A stretch of DNA of 6,868 bases from CBFGTJ01 sp965651815 (GTDB lineage: Bacteria > Actinomycetota > Acidimicrobiia > Acidimicrobiales > Microtrichaceae), in contig CBFGTJ010000170.1 of the NCBI GenBank assembly GCA_965651815.1, positions 1 through 6,868 of the forward strand, read 5' to 3'. Positions within the stretch are counted from its first letter, which is position 1, and each line of letters starts with the position of its first letter. The position numbers were made by a program, and so were the translations under genes. The notes beneath the pieces are model-generated. The model worked only from the letters and a program-made list of their open reading frames with translations. It was not told where the DNA came from and did no database searches. This document shows positions 5,860 through 6,868 of this stretch, one piece after another.

Positions 5860-5865
5860 GACACT
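5860..5865 (+). promoter_or_regulatory. Weak -10-like element before the lipid kinase gene
   Basis: GACACT lies 6 bases before the GTG at 5872 and keeps A at position 2 and T at position 6 of a -10 hexamer, with G instead of T first. Normal spacing puts the transcription start exactly on the G of the GTG. There is no -35 match, so this rests mainly on geometry. Confidence 0.3.
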
Positions 5866-5871
5866 CGGGGG

Positions 5872-6828
5872 GTGCGCGTCCTGCTCGTGGTGAACCCCTG
5901 CGCGACGCGCGTCACTCCGAGGAGGCGGCGGCTCGTGGAGCAGCGGCTCGCCGCGGAGCACGACCTCACCGTGGTCGAGACCGAGGCACGCGACCACGCG
6001 ACCGGGCTGGCGCACCGGGCGGTCGCGGAGGGCCAGGACTGCGTCGTCGTGCTCGCGGGCGACGGCACGCTCAACGAGGTCGTCGGCGGCGTGGCCGGCA
6101 CGTGCTGCCCGGTCGCGTGCCTGCCGGGCGGCTCCACCAACGTGCTCTCGCGCACGATCGGGCTGCCCGACGACCTGGGCGCCGCGACCGACCTGGTCAG
6201 CGCGGCGATCCGCGACGGCCGCACGCGCCGAGTCGGGGCCGGGACCGTGAACGGCCGCTGGTTCCTCCTCCACACCGGCGTGGGGTGGGACGCGGAGCTG
6301 GTCTCGGTCGTGGAGCGCCACCGGCGACTCAAGCGCGTCCTCGGGCACGGCCTGTTCGCCGCCGCCGGGCTGCACACGTTCTTCCGGACCTGGGACCGCC
6401 GCCACCCGCACTTCCGGGTGTGCCTGCGGGACGGCGACGGCCGCGAGCACCTCGTCCCGGACGGCTACTTCGCCCTGGTGCTGAACAGCGACCCGTACAC
6501 CTACGTGGGTCGGCGGCCCTTCGTGGTCGACCCGGGCGCCACGCTGGACACCCCGTTCACCGTGGCGGTCGTGCGCGACATGCGCACCACGCGGTTCGCG
6601 GCGCTCGCACTCGAGGCGCTGAGGGGTGACGGTCTGCGCTCCGACGACCGCATCGAGGTGCACCGCGGCGTGCAGTCGCTGGTCATCGAGCGCTTGGAGG
6701 GCGATCCCCCGCCGCGCATGCCGCACCAGGTCGACGGCGACCACCTCGGCGACGCGCAGCTGCTCAGGTTCGAGCACCACGCCGCCGCGATCACGCTCGT
6801 CGACCCCGTCGGCCTCAGCCCCTCCTGA
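5872..6828 (+). CDS. Diacylglycerol kinase family lipid kinase (YegS/DAGK type)
   Basis: A 318-residue protein with the DAGK catalytic domain; the family phosphorylates diacylglycerol or similar lipids at the inner membrane face using ATP. It begins MRVLLVVNPCATRV, the usual VVNP start. Key motifs are LAGDGTLNEVVGG at 61-73 (nucleotide-binding GDGT), LPGGSTNVLSRTIGLP at 84-99, GVGWDAE at 136-142, and HQVDGDHLG at 285-293, where DGD stands in place of the more general DGE catalytic/metal site. The GTG at 5872 is preferred over the ATG at 5836, because it begins directly at the conserved N-terminal strand and a -10-like hexamer sits just upstream. Three cysteines just before the PGG motif (C78, C79, C83) are unusual. 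The exact lipid substrate cannot be told from sequence. It is divergent from etfB; its 3' end may overlap a leftward gene. Confidence 0.9.
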   Translation: MRVLLVVNPCATRVTPRRRRLVEQRLAAEHDLTVVETEARDHATGLAHRAVAEGQDCVVVLAGDGTLNEVVGGVAGTCCPVACLPGGSTNVLSRTIGLPDDLGAATDLVSAAIRDGRTRRVGAGTVNGRWFLLHTGVGWDAELVSVVERHRRLKRVLGHGLFAAAGLHTFFRTWDRRHPHFRVCLRDGDGREHLVPDGYFALVLNSDPYTYVGRRPFVVDPGATLDTPFTVAVVRDMRTTRFAALALEALRGDGLRSDDRIEVHRGVQSLVIERLEGDPPPRMPHQVDGDHLGDAQLLRFEHHAAAITLVDPVGLSPS

Positions 6829-6868
6829 GGACCTCGCGGGCGACGGCCGGCACGTTGGTGATGATCCC
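6815..6868 (-). CDS. Possible 3' end of a leftward gene, cut by the window edge
   Basis: On the minus strand the frame entering from 6868 reads GIITNVPAVAREVLRRG and stops at TGA, 6815-6817. If real, the gene overlaps the lipid kinase gene tail to tail by 14 bases. The residues look protein-like, with a final amphipathic, Arg-rich helix, but 17 codons without a stop mean little at this GC content. I do not recognise the family. The 40 bases right of the lipid kinase stop hold nothing else I can support. Confidence 0.3.
   Translation of the reverse strand, partial: GIITNVPAVAREVLRRG

Larger units (their letters stand above)
5763..5871. other. Divergent intergenic region between etfB and the lipid kinase gene
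   Basis: The 109 bases between the two divergent start codons include the least GC-rich patch of the window, 5794-5819, with an A-run at 5798-5802. It must carry the promoters for both directions. Candidate -10 elements lie against each start codon, but I find no clear operator palindrome. Confidence 0.6.

Noticed and set aside
5763..6377. Upstream extension of the etfB frame
   Set aside because: It is antisense to the lipid kinase gene; EtfB proteins begin at the MNVVVCVKQ block.
4971..6629. 552-codon open frame on the plus strand across etfB and the lipid kinase gene
   Set aside because: It runs antisense through etfB and then out of frame through the lipid kinase gene, with no recognisable motif and an Arg/Gly/Pro-rich product.

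Overview
The window is very GC-rich chromosomal DNA, with strong G/C bias at third codon positions. All its genes look like housekeeping or accessory-metabolic genes of the Actinomycetota. The phosphatase/DUF3090/SCO1664-family trio is an actinobacterial signature, and the -10 elements sit right against start codons, which is the leaderless transcript style of that phylum. Acidimicrobiia or a relative is my best guess, but that is inference. I see no mobile element, CRISPR array, tRNA or rRNA.

Layout from left to right: (1) 22-1146 (+), a complete membrane fatty-acid desaturase of the DesA3-like type. (2) 1172-1873 (-), a family-5 uracil-DNA glycosylase (UdgB), convergent with the desaturase. 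(3) 1899-3903 (+), three co-directional genes: a histidine phosphatase (MSMEG_4193 type), a DUF3090 protein with a C-terminal Cys/His cluster, and a PI3/PI4-kinase-like protein of the SCO1664 family. (4) 3931-3962, a perfect 14-bp hairpin separating converging transcripts. (5) 3985-5762 (-), the operon etfB-etfA, encoding both subunits of electron transfer flavoprotein. (6) 5872-6828 (+), a diacylglycerol-kinase-family lipid kinase divergent from etfB. (7) The right edge may hold the last codons of a leftward gene.

Functionally the window mixes lipid and acyl-CoA metabolism (desaturase, ETF accepting electrons from acyl-CoA dehydrogenases, lipid kinase), DNA repair (UdgB), and one conserved but poorly understood set (phosphatase, DUF3090, kinase-like) that in many actinobacteria lies beside mshC of mycothiol synthesis. 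Here mshC does not follow; the converging ETF operon does.

The most interesting regulatory signal is at 1882-1891. Two divergent -10 hexamers share a central TA and could fire the UdgB gene and the phosphatase gene in opposite directions, both as leaderless or nearly leaderless mRNAs. The same -10-to-start spacing recurs, more weakly, at etfB and the lipid kinase gene. By contrast, the internal operon gene etfA has a clear Shine-Dalgarno sequence.
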